This document shows, in pieces, positions 53,763 to 64,000 of a stretch of DNA of 64,000 nt. Below the pieces are notes generated by a model. The model was not told the DNA's origin and ran no database searches. It saw only the letters and a list, made by a program, of their open reading frames with translations. Origin of the DNA: Perognathus longimembris pacificus (taxonomy: Eukaryota; Chordata; Mammalia; Rodentia; Heteromyidae); NCBI RefSeq assembly GCF_023159225.1, contig NC_063167.1, forward strand, positions 4,266,234 to 4,330,233. The letters run 5' to 3'. The first letter of the stretch is position 1. Every line of letters starts with the position of its first letter. The position numbers and the translations under genes were made by a program.

Positions 53763-54209
53763 TGGTTGCCGTGTCTGCTGCCTCAGCAGGTCCGAGGTGA
53801 GCTCTGCTCTGGGGCAGCTTGCTGCCTGCTGACCTGGTGCTGAGAGGAGCAAGACTATGGGGACACAAGGTTCCTGATGGCCAGTGGCAGGCTCTGAGGG
53901 GCGCTGCCCCCCCCCCAGGGGTCACAGCGTGGGCCTTGCTGGAGAGTTTCTTCTGAGTTGGAGGCGCGCCGTCAGGCTGAGAAGCCGGGTGGTGCTATGT
54001 CCGGTTCCCACCCCAATCTCCCAAGAGTTGCCAGAGAGTCGTAGCGGCCCAGCCTGCCCTCCGCTCCCCAACATCTCCAACGCGTTTGGCTGCTAGGTTC
54101 CCAGAGAGACCCGAGACACTCTGCCCCTACCCTCACGCGGGACAGGCCCAGGCTCGCGGAGATTCTATGAACGGGGTCCACCACCTCCTGGGAACCACCT
54201 GCCAGCGCT
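53763..54209. other. Intron, nothing recognised
   Basis: C-run at 53908-53917; no other signal. Confidence 0.4.
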
Positions 54210-54312
54210 CCCACTTCACAGATGGGGAGGGCAGGCCCCCTGGGGCCCGCAGCAACGCCACCGGCCAGTGGCAGAGCTGGGCCTGGAACTCAGGGCTCTG
54301 CGGGTCACCCTG
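54210..54312 (+). mobile_element. MIR SINE
   Basis: CACTTCACAGATGGGGAGG, then CCAGTGGCAGAGCTGGGCCT and GGAACTCAGGGCTCTG follow the core and 3' part of the mammal-wide MIR element. Confidence 0.65.
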
Positions 54313-54675
54313 GGCCCTTACAGCAGTTGGCTCCCCAGGGGCGGGGCTCTCCACGCTGGTCCGGACGGGCAGGCGGGTGGGGGATCTGCCTTGGGGTCCC
54401 AGTTGGTGATCTCGGTGTGCGGTACAGTTGTGATGGCTGGATCTGGGCAGAGCCTGTCACACCGTGGGGGGACCATCCTCAGGCAGAAGGGCCGGGCCCA
54501 TCACCACCAGAGGGAACGTCCGGTCACACAGAGCAAGCTTGGTTCTGCTGGTCTGTCCCTGCTCTGGGCGATGGCTTCGGCTTTGCGGTGAACTGTCTGG
54601 GCGCTGGGCGCCTGGCCTCGGCCCACCGCAGTGGTCACGAGGTTGTGTCTGGGGGACTCGGCTTCATTAGGGGGT
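54313..54675. other. Intron, nothing recognised
   Basis: GC-rich ordinary sequence. Confidence 0.4.
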
Positions 54676-54812
54676 GATCTTTATTGGGGCACTTAGGCGA
54701 CATGTTAAAACCAAAGAAAAAAGTGAAGGCACCTCTTTTAAAAGTCAGAGTGATAGTGCAGTTACTGCATTAGGAATTAACAGGCTGTGAAATGACTCTC
54801 TGCCTTATGGCG
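54676..54812. promoter_or_regulatory. Candidate conserved non-coding element
   Basis: GTGATCTTTATTGGGGCAC, ACATGTTAAAACCAAAGAAA and GCATTAGGAATTAACAGGC: an AT-rich unique island in GC-rich intron. Confidence 0.42.
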
Positions 54813-56002
54813 GAGTCAGATCACCTCAGCCCTGCTTGTGGCCCTGAGGTGAACAGGGGGTCCAGCTTGCGGCTGAGGGAGGCTGCCTCGAAGAGCTGGC
54901 CACAGCGAGTTTGGAAAGCAGCCACGGCCCGGGAAGGAGGAGCCCGGTCGGCTCATGAGACGGCAGCGGCTTGTAGGGTGGCAAGCGGCTGGCACAGGCC
55001 AGGGTGAGCTTGGGGTAGACACGTGGCTTTTACTTCCGGTGCAAGGGTTCGGGGGCTGGGCTGGTAGATGGTTTACCTCTCCCCTTCCCTGCCAGAGGCA
55101 CCCCGCACCTCCCGGGCCCCTCGTCGGAACCGGTTTTGTCCACGGCTGCATCCAGATTGCCTTCGCTCCGTAGCTTCTGACTCTTCCAGACCCCGGGCCT
55201 GTCGGGTGGAGGGGGCGGGGTCCCCTCGGCTGGGTCCCCTCGGCTGTGCTCGCGTGGCCCGAGTTGGCTGTCCGGTGCCGCCGTGGACTCCCCGAGTGGC
55301 GAGTGTACTCTAGATACCAGCCGGCCGGGTCCCGGGGCCCACGCCCCACGTAACGCGCAAACTGGAGGTGATGCAGAAGAAAGCAAGGCGGCACCAGACA
55401 CGAGAGCCATGCCCGGCGCCCCGAGGGGCTTGGGGCATCCGGTGGCTCGCTTCCCCCTCCCTGTGTGAGTCCGTGGTTCCGTCACGGCAGACCTTGCGTC
55501 GCTGCGGCTCACAGGTCTGGGATGCAGGCTCGGGTCTCGGGGTTCAGAGCTGGGGAGGGGATAGGGGCTCTCCGGGCTGGGTCCCCGCGCTGTCGTCAGG
55601 AGTCCCCAGTGGAGGGGGCGGGTCTGCTCCGACAGCCTCAGTCTCTCTCCTGCTGGCTGCGGAACCCCCTGCCCCCCCAACTCTCTCACGTCGTGTAGTG
55701 CTCTGCCAACGCACCAGCCAGCGAACGCCGATGACTCGCTGCCTGTTGTGTCAGGAAGCGTCCACGCAGGAGCTCAACACCGCAGTCTTTGCTCACGCGC
55801 ACGCCTTCCTAACGCCCTCCACCCCGGGCGACGCCTCCCTCTCCATTCCTATAATTAACGTGCTAGCTAAGACATCACCTCCGGCCTACCGCACTCGGAA
55901 GCCCCTCTTTCCTTCCCACCCCCCTCATCTCCCTCCCTCCCTCCCTCCCTCCCTCCCTCCCTCCCTCCCTCCCTCCCTCCCTCCCTCCCTTCCTTCCTTC
56001 CC
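54813..56002. other. GC-rich intron ending in (CCCT)n
   Basis: No repeat until the CCCT microsatellite at 55925-55995. A duplicated GGGTCCCCTCGGCTG occurs at 55218-55244. Open frames on both strands are shadows. Confidence 0.4.
55925..55995. repeat. (CCCT)n microsatellite
   Basis: About sixteen CCCT units at a SINE tail. Confidence 0.97.
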
Positions 56003-56205
56003 TTGGTGGTACTAAAGCCTTGAATTCGGTGCCTCTAGCTCTTCCTCACCCTTCACATTCCAGGCTGGTGCTCTACCACGTGAGCCACGCCTCCAGCCTG
56101 GCTGTTTGCTGGTTACTCTTTTCTGCCCATGTCGGCTTCGAACTGTGATCCTCGGGTTCTGAGTCGTTAGGATTCCAGGCACGTGCCCCCCGGGCGCCGG
56201 GCTCT
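56003..56205 (-). mobile_element. B1-dID-like SINE, older subfamily
   Basis: GCTGGTGCTCTACCACGTGA, GCCACGCCTCCAGCCTGGC and GGTTCTGAGTCGTTAGGATT retain the antisense order. Confidence 0.75.
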
Positions 56206-56410
56206 CGTTAGTATTTTCCCGGGACAGCCCGTTCCCGCAGCTAGGACGGGGAGGGTGGCACTTGGGCTTCCGCCGAGTGTTTGCCCCTGTGTTCCTGCTC
56301 CGGGGCGTGTGGGCCCAGTTAGGCAGCAGCGCCCGCCCGGGGGAGGTAGCGTGACCACGCCCATTTTCAAAGTCTTTCTCTTTTTGAAGTACCGAGGAGT
56401 GTTTTAACTG

Positions 56411-56516
56411 GAAAAGCACATCGACTCACGCCTGCGATCCTGGCTCCTCAGGAAGTGCGGAGCAGGCGGGCTGCAGTGCAGGGCTGGCCCAGTAAAAAGT
56501 GAGCAAGACCCTGCCC
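56411..56516 (+). mobile_element. B1 monomer, sense
   Basis: ACTCACGCCTGCGATCCTGG, CTCCTCAGGAAG and AGTGAGCAAGACCCTGCCC. A C-run follows at 56514-56524. Confidence 0.65.
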
Positions 56517-56535
56517 CCCCCCCCGCCCCCAACAG

Positions 56536-56732
56536 ATAGGCCGGGTGTGGTGCATGCCTGTCATCCCAGCTACAACCGAAAGCAGGAAGAGCAGGATCCC
56601 AGCTGGGGGCAGAGGGGAGAAAAACCAAGACTCGATCTCAAAACCATCCTACAAGCACAAAGGGCCGGAGGCTTGGATCAAATGGCAAAGCGCTTGCCTA
56701 GCAAGCACCAAGTCCGGATTTGAAAGGGGCGA
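56536..56732 (+). mobile_element. B1-dID-like SINE, older subfamily, sense
   Basis: GGCCGGGTGTGGTGCATGCC, TGTCATCCCAGCTAC, then GGCAAAGCGCTTGCCTAGCA and CAAGTCCGGATTTGAAA. It is tandem to the B1 monomer. Confidence 0.8.
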
Positions 56733-57904
56733 GGCAGTGGCGTTGTCTATTTTCTTCACACCCGCGTTCTGTGATTCCAACGAGGGGCTCGGGCCTCGGC
56801 CAGCGGTGCGGGACACGGCCGTTGTTAGTAAAGAGGGGTCAGGAAGGGCTGGGTGGGGGCCAGGCTCTGGTCCTGCCGTCCTGACTAGGGGAGACGCTCC
56901 TTAGCATTGGGGGGGTGGTGGGGAGTACTTGCCCCTTGGGGCTGGCCTTGTGCAGGACACTTGTGCCCCATGGGTATTGATCTCCAGCCCATCCACGCGT
57001 GCGCACACACACACACACGCACACACACACACACGCACACCCCTCCCCACATGGAGTTGTATGACGTGGCTGACTTGCCAGCAGAGGGAAGGCCTGCCAC
57101 TCCATCGGCCACTTCTCACCCCACGGTCGAAGCCCTGGGGTAAAACAGAGCTGGAGATGAAGGCCTGGGCTGGGAGCCGGGAGAGAAGACGCGCCGCGGA
57201 GCGGATGGGAGCCGGAGCCGCGTTCCCGGCAGCTCTGAGGGCGCCGGCCCGGCCCTCCGCGCCCCGGCTGGCTTCTCTGGTGCGAGTCACTGGCTTGCAC
57301 GTCCCACGCCCGCCTCCCTCCGTGCCAGGGCACGAGCGAGGCGTGTCTGGCGCGTGAGCGAGCCTTTCTTTTCCTCCGTGCAGATGCAGACAGACACAAG
57401 GACCTCCCGTCCTGCTTTCTGCCGCTCCGTTCCAGCACCTCGGGTGGGGTGGGTGGCGGCCTTGTGCCCCGGCGTGTCTCTTATTTCCTGGGGGTGGGGA
57501 AGGGGCTCCTCTCTCCCCTGCAAACCCCAGGACCAGCAGGGAACCTCGTTCTCCTCCTCCCTGCAGCTCCCAGGTGACTATAGACCAGTAAGGCCTGTGA
57601 CACCGCCACCGGGGGCCTGGGGGGCTGCTGCCCGCCCCAGCCCTGGGGTTCCCCTGTAAGCGTGCGTGTGTGTGCATCATCCTCGCTTGGGTGCCAGCCC
57701 CGCCCCAGCCCCCCGGTTCCACAGCTGTGTGTTAGCATCGTCCTCATGAGGGTGGGAAGGCATCAGCAGATCCTCTTGTCCCCCCCCGCCCGCCCCCCCC
57801 CACTGGTTTCTTATATCCATTTGTCTTGTCTCACATTAAGAAAAACCCCAAGGAAGAGTTACCAGTCAGTCTGACACTTTGTCAAAACACCCAAATCTCT
57901 TACT
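56733..57904. other. Intron with a CA microsatellite
   Basis: The CA run is at 57003-57045; C-runs at 57779-57801. No gene is seen. Confidence 0.4.
57003..57045. repeat. (CA)n microsatellite with CG interruptions
   Basis: CA units interrupted twice by CG. Confidence 0.95.
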
Positions 57905-58226
57905 GAGCCTGTTTTGATGGTGCATGCCGGTCACCTCAGCCTCTTGGGAGGGGGAAGTAGAGAGGATCATGGTTCAAGACCAACCTGGGAAACACGTGAG
58001 CAAGACCCCCGTCTCCACCAGCATGCCAGGCGTGTCTGTGTTTCCAGAAACCTGCGAGGCTGCGGGTAAGAGGAGTGTGGTCCCGGCGGGCCCCGGCAAA
58101 ACCTAGAGGCTCTACCTAAGAGGTAACGAAGGCAACGGGGCTGGGGGTGGGGTTCAAGTGGGGGAATCGCTGCCTAGGAAGCGTAACGCCTTGAGTTCAA
58201 ACCCCAGTCCTGTCAAAAACAACAAA
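57905..58226 (+). mobile_element. B1-dID-like SINE, sense, with an insertion between halves
   Basis: The B1 half (GGTGCATGCCGGTCACCTC, ATCATGGTTCAAGACCAACC) is at 57908-58022. The ID-like half (GGGGCTGGGGGTGGGGTTCA, GAGTTCAAACCCCAGTCCTG) is at 58138-58226. About 110 bp separate them. Confidence 0.75.
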
Positions 58227-59169
58227 ACCAAACAAACTCTAACAGACGTCTCAGCCATAGGCTTTGAGCCTGGTATTCTTGGTTCCACTCGTGGTGATAC
58301 TATGGAAGCTTCTGGAAGCAGAATATAAAGCAAGAGACCATGACCAAACAAGCGCCCTCAGCCTTGGGGAAACCACGTGTCCTTGTGCCCCGAGCCAGTC
58401 TGAACAGACCCCTCCCCTCCTGTCCATCACGAGGTGGCCCAGGGCGGGACATGGCCCTGGACTTACGTGTGGCATATGGCTTCCAGATGATCGAATGGAT
58501 GTTGAACCAACCGAGTTTCTCTCCAAAGAACCAGGCTGCCTTCCGAACCCCACTGCTGTGACATATCACGGGGGACAACCAGGTCACAGGCATTGCTGTG
58601 CTCCAGTAAAACTTTACTGACCAACTTCATTGGCTGCGGGCTGGAGTCCCCGCCCCCCCGCCTTTGATTGGCAGCGGTGCCCCCACGGGTGGCGGTTCTG
58701 CGGGGGATGACCCTGGACCTGCTCAGCGCGGGGTACGCTGCGGCCAGGTGCGGCCGTGCCGTCCACGTTCAGCCTCCGTGTTGGCAGCCAGTTCGCGGGA
58801 ATCTGGCCCGTGAGCCACCCGACCTGAGCTGATTTCTCTCGTCCTCACTTCCCCCTGAAGAAGCCAGGCCGCGCTTCAAAGTGGGCGTCAGGGGATGCCC
58901 CGTCCCTCCGAGGGGCCGGGATGGGTCTGCACCCCACGCTCGGCCCTGCGCTCGGGGGCCTCCGGTCCAGCAGGACGGCGGTGTGGGAGGCCAGCTCTGG
59001 AGAGACCAGGCGGGCTCAAGCATGGAGGCGCTCCGGAGGACGGGACGGAGAAGGGCCTCCTCCGTCTTCATGCTTGAAGGGTGCCGGCGGAAGCCGTGTC
59101 TCAGGACCCCCGCCCCCCGGAACGGTGGTGGGGTACAGCTGTAATTTGTCCAGATCTAAGTAGGTACAT
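58227..59169. other. Intron; possible DNA-transposon tip at 58580-58640
   Basis: GTGCTCCAGTAAAACTTTAC followed by a GCGGGC segment resembles the end of a hAT-type MER element seen across mammals; low certainty. The rest is GC-rich and unrecognised. Confidence 0.35.
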
Positions 59170-59660
59170 GACGGCACGCGGAGACAAGCGCGTTCCCTTT
59201 CTTCGCCGCCGCCGCCATGGTTTACGCGCGTCGTCTTTTGATGGATGGGAGAGGGAGACATTTATTATAAAAGTGTAAGGAATGTCGGCTCTTCGTGAAT
59301 GGATTATTTAGGGTTTATTTTATTAAATATTCTAGGTGGAGTGAGAGAAACCCGGCCCCCCTGCGCGGGGCTGGAGCTTAATGATTCATGTATCTGTGGT
59401 GGTGATAAGGAAATCAAAGATTGGACTTGCCACGTCGGGGGAAGAATATGGATTATTATTGGATCTGGAATGGGCCTCTCGAGAAGCTTCCTTGTGGGAG
59501 CATGCGTATCAATAATTCCTTCTCTGGTCGAGGATTCTAATGCTTCACTTATGGAAACATAAATTCCACAGCAAGTGGCGGCGGGTTTTCCCCTCCCTTC
59601 GGTTCTTTACATCTTTCACTTATGGAGGATCATTTTTTATCCCTTAGTTGGTGGATGGCG
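59170..59660. promoter_or_regulatory. Strong candidate conserved non-coding element (0.5 kb)
   Basis: Long repeat-free AT-rich block in GC-rich intron: GTGAATGGATTATTTAGGG, TTATTTTATTAAATATTC, GAGCTTAATGATTCATG, GATAAGGAAATCAAAG, ATGGATTATTATTGG, TATCAATAATTCC. The density of homeodomain, GATA and TCF-like (ATCAAAG) words is high. Enhancer function is inferred. Confidence 0.5.
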
Positions 59661-60359
59661 TCTGCGGTGACTCCGTCTCTGGGCTTTTGTTCCTCCCATT
59701 CCCACCCTTCAGAGCCGGGTTGCCGGGCTGGGGTCGGGGACGTCCAGGTCCAGGGGTGGGGGGGGGGGGCGTGCGCGGTTGGCTCCCATCCCCGTGGGCC
59801 TCACTGTGACCTTCCTGAGGGCCTGCGGCGCCGCGGGTGGGTCTCGGAGTCGCAGTCGACGGGTGGATCTCGGAGTCGCGGTGGGCGTGGGGGGTGGGGC
59901 GACAGACGCGGGCCCACTTTGGGGGGGAGGCCATCAGGGAGGTGGGGGCTGACCTGGCGACTCTGGTCTGCGCGTGGGTGTCGGGACACCGCTCACACGG
60001 GGGCATTGAGGCCCAGTCCTAGGGTGGCTGACCAGCCCGCGGATGAATGGCGGTCGGCCGTGGGTGGGTGTCGGGTCCAAGCTACTCGCCTTGCCCCGTA
60101 GCTTGAGTTCCGGAGTTTTTGAGACTCTGGAAAAAGAAAAAAAGTGTCGACTCCGTTCTCTTTCTGAAACGCCGGACAGATGCTACCGTGTGCCATGTGA
60201 TCTTTTTCTACAAGAGACTTTGGGGGATTTTGTTGAGAAACCCCAAGACACTTTGCTACACCTCAGACGGCTCGTTGCCCTGTGCCTGCCGCTTAGAGGA
60301 GCCCATAATTCTTGCCCTGTGATGGTCCGGTACCCTGCCCCCTCTTCTTCTTGGGCTTG
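59661..60359. other. Intron; weak unique block at 60100-60260
   Basis: G-run at 59756-59769. 60100-60260 (GTGTGCCATGTGATCTTTTT, ACAAGAGACTTTGGGGG) is unique and AT-richer but less convincing than its neighbours. Confidence 0.35.
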
Positions 60360-60593
60360 TTGTGTTTGTAGGTACACTGGGGCTTGAACTCGGGGCTTGG
60401 GCACTGACCCTTAGCTTTATTGCTCAAGGATAGTGCTCTTAGGCCCATAGCGCCACTTCTGGCTTTTTGGCGTTGGATTGGCAATGAGAGCCGTAGGGAC
60501 TTTCCTGCCCTGCCTGGCTTGGAACCACGATCCTCAGATCTCAGTCTCCTGAGTCGCGAGGATGCCAGGCCTGAGCCCCCAGCGCCTGGCTTT
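60360..60593 (-). mobile_element. B1-dID SINE
   Basis: GGGGCTTGAACTCGGGGC, TTGGCGTTGGATTGGCAATG and CTGAGTCGCGAGGATGCCAG. Confidence 0.88.
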
Positions 60594-60740
60594 CGTCCTG
60601 CACTTGTATACGTGGCATTAGACCTGATTTTGTCAACGTAATGCCCTGTGAACTACCGGTTCCCTATGAGAGTACAACCTGAACCGCTCAGCGCTTATGC
60701 CTGACAAGCAGAAGCTACTCGACTCTGCACCACTAATCAG
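60594..60740. other. Short intron stretch, nothing recognised
   Basis: No signal. Confidence 0.4.
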
Positions 60741-60860
60741 TCCACAAGGAAGTACGTTTTCCTGCTGACCTTTAATTCTTTAATTGCTGTAAAAAAAATA
60801 GTTGAAAGACTCTCAATTATAGCCTCCGTGGAAAGGTGGGCATAGCAAAGCTCCTCGTCT
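60741..60860. promoter_or_regulatory. Candidate conserved non-coding element
   Basis: TGACCTTTAATTCTTTAATT, GCTGTAAAAAAAATAGTTG and CTCAATTATAGCC: a compact AT-rich unique block. Confidence 0.4.
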
Positions 60861-61199
60861 CTCTCTTGAGTGAGGAGAGCTTGTTTTCATTGCTCCCTGC
60901 TGATCAAATCCACTCACTTGTTGTACCCCCGGGAAGGGGAGGCCGGGTGGACAGCAGTGCTATCTCCTGGGTCTCGCTGCCCCTTCCTCTTGGACGGCTG
61001 AAGGACCCTGAGGGCTCCCGTGTCCCCGGGGGGCTCTGAAGTCTGGCAGAGGTGTGTGGGTCCCACCCACGACAAGCAGAGAACCGTGTTGCACCCAGCC
61101 TTGACCGAGACCCCGAGACCCAATGCCCCCGGGTCCAGCCCCGCACTGACTCCCTCTGCCCGCCCCTCAAAGTGGACTCTCCACCCCGTCAAAGCAGCT
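60861..61199. other. GC-rich intron, nothing recognised
   Basis: Separates two candidate elements. Confidence 0.4.
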
Positions 61200-61830
61200 G
61201 CCCGCTCGCGAGTTCTTCCCGACACAGCATGAAATGTTTGGAAACAAGATACCACGCAGTATTTTGGCCATATCTTTTTCTTTTTTCTTTTTTTCCTTTT
61301 CACGACACCTGGCAATGAAATTCTCAGGCTAAATACCAGATGAATGTGTGTTTCATTATGGATAGCAACTTCGTCTATAACTTCTCTCTTTTTTTTAAAG
61401 TCCTCCAGATGGAGGCATGGTATAAATGTGGAAAGGCTGAAAGGGGGAAAATGAAAATAAATGCACCAAGAAATAAAGAATCTGTTTTTTTTTAATATAT
61501 ACTTTCTTTTGCAGATCGTGTTGGCAATGACATATTGAGAATGGACTGAATTATAGCAAAAAACAGAGCTTTGGGGGGAAGGAAGAGCAATTGTTACACT
61601 TCCTTTAAATGATAGGATGCGGAATGATGCTTTTTACACTCAATTAGTTTGCACATTGCGTTGGACACAAACCAGAATGCAGGATGTGTTTTTTTTTTCC
61701 TTTTCTTGGGGTGGGGGTGGTTTTACATGATTAAGGGAGATGAGATGAAATACATTCAGTAAATTACCCTCTGCTCATTTTGGCCTGTGTTTTATGATGT
61801 TCTTCTTGGGGTGGTGAAGACATGGGGTGA
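61200..61830. promoter_or_regulatory. Strong candidate conserved non-coding element (0.6 kb)
   Basis: More than 600 bases of repeat-free AT-rich sequence: CATGAAATGTTTGGAAACAA, GTGTGTTTCATTATGGATAG, GAAAATAAATGCACC, CTCAATTAGTTTGCACATTG, ATGATTAAGGGAGATGAG. T-runs at 61388-61396, 61484-61493 and 61687-61698. No frame is open enough to code. Confidence 0.5.
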
Positions 61831-62144
61831 AGAAATGGAAGGCAGAGGCCCCCCCCACCCCACCTTGGCTCTCAAAGGAGAGGCAAACCCATGAAAATAT
61901 CAAGGGGTTTGCAATGGCGTGCCTTCTCACACCATTAGGGCCATCTTTGACTCTATAGGCGAGGTTACAGATCTGCCCTTTGGTTCTTCTGTTTTACTGC
62001 ACTGTGTGTTTGAACCAGCACAACAGGGGCCCACAGTAGAAGTCAGGAAGAAATTTAGGCAGCAGATATACTTTGAGGACTATGCATTTCAAGGTCCCTG
62101 TTTGGTTTATTTTGCTTAATTATCCTTGCTTGCATTGTTTTCTT
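61831..62144. other. Intron with a 66-codon open frame
   Basis: 61919-62119 on plus is open for 66 codons, ending CLVYFA. I recognise no family, and the frame has no supporting splice or transcription signals, so it is not called as a gene. Confidence 0.35.
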
Positions 62145-62289
62145 AACGCCAGTACCAGGACTTGAACAGGGCTTTCTCTCTGCGCCTTCGCTTTCCCTAC
62201 GCAAGGCCGGCACTCGAGCACTTGAGCCACAGCTTCACGAGTGGTGTTTTGGTGGTGAATGGGAGGTAAAAGTCGCATGGCTCAGATTC
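62145..62289 (-). mobile_element. SINE truncated by an L1 insertion
   Basis: CAGTACCAGGACTTGAACAG, CGAGCACTTGAGCCACAGC and GGTGGTGAATGGGAGGTAA; the B1 half stops where the L1 begins. Confidence 0.75.
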
Positions 62290-63240
62290 TAATTTTTTAA
62301 ATTTAATAAATTTCTTTATTGTCAAAGTGATACACAGAGGGGTTATAGTTTCATATGTAAGGCAGTGAGTACATTTCTTATCCAACTTGTTACCTCCTCC
62401 CTCATTTTTCCTCCTCCTTCCCACCTCCCATTTTCCCTCCCCTTATGAGTTGTACCATTGGTTTACAGCATATAGCTTTGTAAGTATTGCTGTTGCATTG
62501 GTTATCTTTTATCCTTTGTCTCTCTACTTTGATATTCCCTTCCCTTCCCTAGTTCCAATACACGTATATACAATATCCAGGGTACCAAAATCAGTTACAG
62601 TGCATCAGGGGTAAAACCATGGGGAAGAAAGACAAAAGAAAAAGATATAATTTCACATGGTATGTTGAAAATAACAATAACAATGATAGGGGGCTGGGGA
62701 TATGGCCTAGTGGCAAGAGAGCTTGCCTCGTATACATGAGGCCTGGGTTTGATTCCCCACCACCACATATACAGAAAATGGCCAGAAGTAGCGCTGTGGC
62801 TCAAGTGGCAGAGTGCTAGCCTTGAGCAAAAGGAAGCCAGGGACAGTGCTCAGGCCCTGAGTCCAAGGCCCAGGACTGGTAAAAAAAAAAAACCACAAAC
62901 CAATAACAATGATAAAGCACCTGTTTCCCTAACTTGGAGTTCATTTCGCTTAGCATCATCTTATGTGTTCATACGGGCATAGCTATCAAGCTACTGTGAT
63001 TTTCCGCTAGGTCTATCCTAGACATGTACTAATTATTCCCAATGAGGGAAACCACAGAGTCTATGTTTCTTTGGGTCTGGCTCACTTCACTTCATATGAA
63101 TTTTTTCCAAGTCCTTCCATATCCTTTCGAATGGGGCAATGTCATTCTTTCTGATAGAGGCATAGAATTCCATTGTGTATATGCATCTCATTTTCTTGAT
63201 CCACTCATTCTACTGAGGGGCATCAGATTCTTATTTTGAA
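62290..63240 (-). mobile_element. L1 3' end, antisense, hosting a SINE
   Basis: T-rich start, pyrimidine tract (polypurine on minus) at 62392-62445, then GGTACCAAAATCAGTTACAG. After the SINE come TTCATTTCGCTTAGCATCAT, AATTCCATTGTGTATATGC and TTCTTGATCCACTCATTC, the well-known antisense 3' L1 phrase. This is the best-preserved L1 of the window and anchors the related copies at 10.6, 24.3 and 45.0 kb. Confidence 0.75.
62689..62900 (+). mobile_element. IDL-Geo SINE nested in L1
   Basis: A box TGGCCTAGTGGC (62703-62714), B box GGTTTGATTCC (62746-62756), Geo half from GGCCAGAAGTAGCGC, poly-A end. The target duplication CAATAACAATGATA is at 62675-62688 and 62901-62914. It is younger than the L1 it interrupts. 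Confidence 0.92.
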
Positions 63241-64000
63241 AGTGAGGTCAGTTATAGTTTACAGTTGCTGATCAACTTGTCCCCAGTGGTACTGGCTGCA
63301 GATAGCCAGCCTCTGCTGGCCAGGCCAGGCCACTTGAACTTGTGGTTTCTGTTCATCATAGAGGTGTGGCCCAGGGTCCCAGGACAGACTCTCGTCTTTA
63401 AAAAAGGAGCATCCTCACTGTAGTGGGAGTGAGAAATGAGTCTTCTTGAGTACCAGGCATGCAAGGATTCTGCATTTGATATCCAAACCATGCTAATAAG
63501 AAAACAATAGAAGAAACCTGTTATGTAGAATGTCCAATTATAACAATTATTTTTTACTCCAAAAAAGCACATCAAATAAATAATGCAGTTTATGTTACTT
63601 CTAGAAAATGCAGCAGCATTAGTTAATTTACATAAATTATACAACTCATTATCTTTGTTTATAAAAAGCCCTGGCAATATTTTGGCTTACGGATGGAGAA
63701 GGCGGGGGAGGGGGTAGAGACATCCCAGATTTCAGTTCTGTCTTCTTCTCCTTTTCTGGAACACTCCTGTTTTTTATTTACTCACAGAAGGAATGTCTAC
63801 GCAACACTCCTTTGAGGAGGGCCAGGCACAGAAAGCCTTGTAGTCACCTTTTGTTTAGAGATGGTGATGTGGATCTGAGCAGCAGGAAGGACAGAATGGG
63901 GGGGGGACGGAGAGGGGGGGGTGTCCTCTGCTGATTGGCAGGAAGGATCCTCTGCTGATTGGCCCTTCCACAGGCTGGGTGGGGCTTGCTGGGCTTCCTT
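63241..64000. other. Intron; unique AT-rich block at 63500-63690
   Basis: 63500-63690 (AGCATTAGTTAATTTACATA, AATAAATAATGCAGTTTATG) could be a conserved element. G-runs occur at 63899-63922. A 16-bp repeat TCCTCTGCTGATTGGC occurs at 63924-63939 and 63948-63963. Confidence 0.38.

Larger units (their letters stand above)
50362..64000 (+). other. CAMTA1: CAMTA1 intron downstream of the exon (partial)
   Basis: The intron runs to the window end. The next coding segment, which should begin with CLYGCYVHSSIIPTFHRR, is not seen. Mammalian CAMTA1 introns here are known to exceed 100 kb, consistent with only one exon in 64 kb. Confidence 0.85.

Noticed and set aside
61919..62119. 66-codon plus-strand frame
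   Set aside because: No recognised family, no splice signals and a length expected by chance; kept only as a note.
1..64000. Neighbouring CAMTA1 exons (N-terminal part of CG-1 and the CLYGCYVHSS part)
   Set aside because: Looked for by eye and not found; expected intron lengths make their absence unsurprising. A translated search would settle it.

Overview
The window is nuclear DNA from a placental mammal, almost certainly a rodent of the superfamily Geomyoidea (kangaroo rats, pocket mice, pocket gophers). The clade call rests on the repeats. It carries three dimeric SINEs with a tRNA-Ala/ID-like left half and a 'Geo'-type right half (IDL-Geo, a family known only from Geomyoidea), each with an intact target-site duplication, plus about thirty B1-dID-type dimeric SINEs (7SL-derived B1 half joined to an ID-like half). 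Spliced structure, degenerate L1s and LTRs, and the absence of any long conserved ORF exclude a microbial or viral genome.

The only real coding sequence I can support is one internal exon at 50226-50361 on the + strand. It encodes 45 residues of the CG-1 DNA-binding domain of CAMTA1 (calmodulin-binding transcription activator 1), with a clean acceptor and donor. I found no other exon, so the window is one CAMTA1 exon with about 50 kb of upstream and 13.6 kb of downstream intron. CAMTA1 is known in mammals for very large 5' introns.

Layout: 1-4.4 kb holds SINEs and an L1 3' end. 4.4-7.03 kb is a chain of three unrelated tandem arrays (a decayed ~30-bp repeat, a purine array and a 1.4-kb TG-rich minisatellite). 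7-30 kb is intron with SINEs, L1 pieces (including an L1 nested in an L1 at 14.8-16.2 kb), two solo LTRs and several AT-rich islands that look like conserved non-coding elements. 30.87-31.63 kb is a CpG-dense 20-bp minisatellite. 34-41 kb alternates non-coding candidates with minisatellites, CpG-rich patches and a third solo LTR. 44.2-46.7 kb is L1 debris, again nested. 47.2-47.56 kb is a 39-bp minisatellite of nine units. 49.3-51.7 kb carries the exon and flanking non-coding candidates. 52-64 kb has further SINE/L1 copies and the best non-coding candidates (59.2-59.65 and 61.2-61.83 kb).

The many long open frames over the tandem arrays are composition artefacts. I see no operon, CRISPR array, RNA gene or new gene system. 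The points of interest are the conserved-element candidates around the CAMTA1 exon, the unusual minisatellites, the nested retroelements and a strong antisense bias of retroposons. Conservation and repeat-family statements come from reading the sequence and from memory of consensus sequences; no alignment was run.
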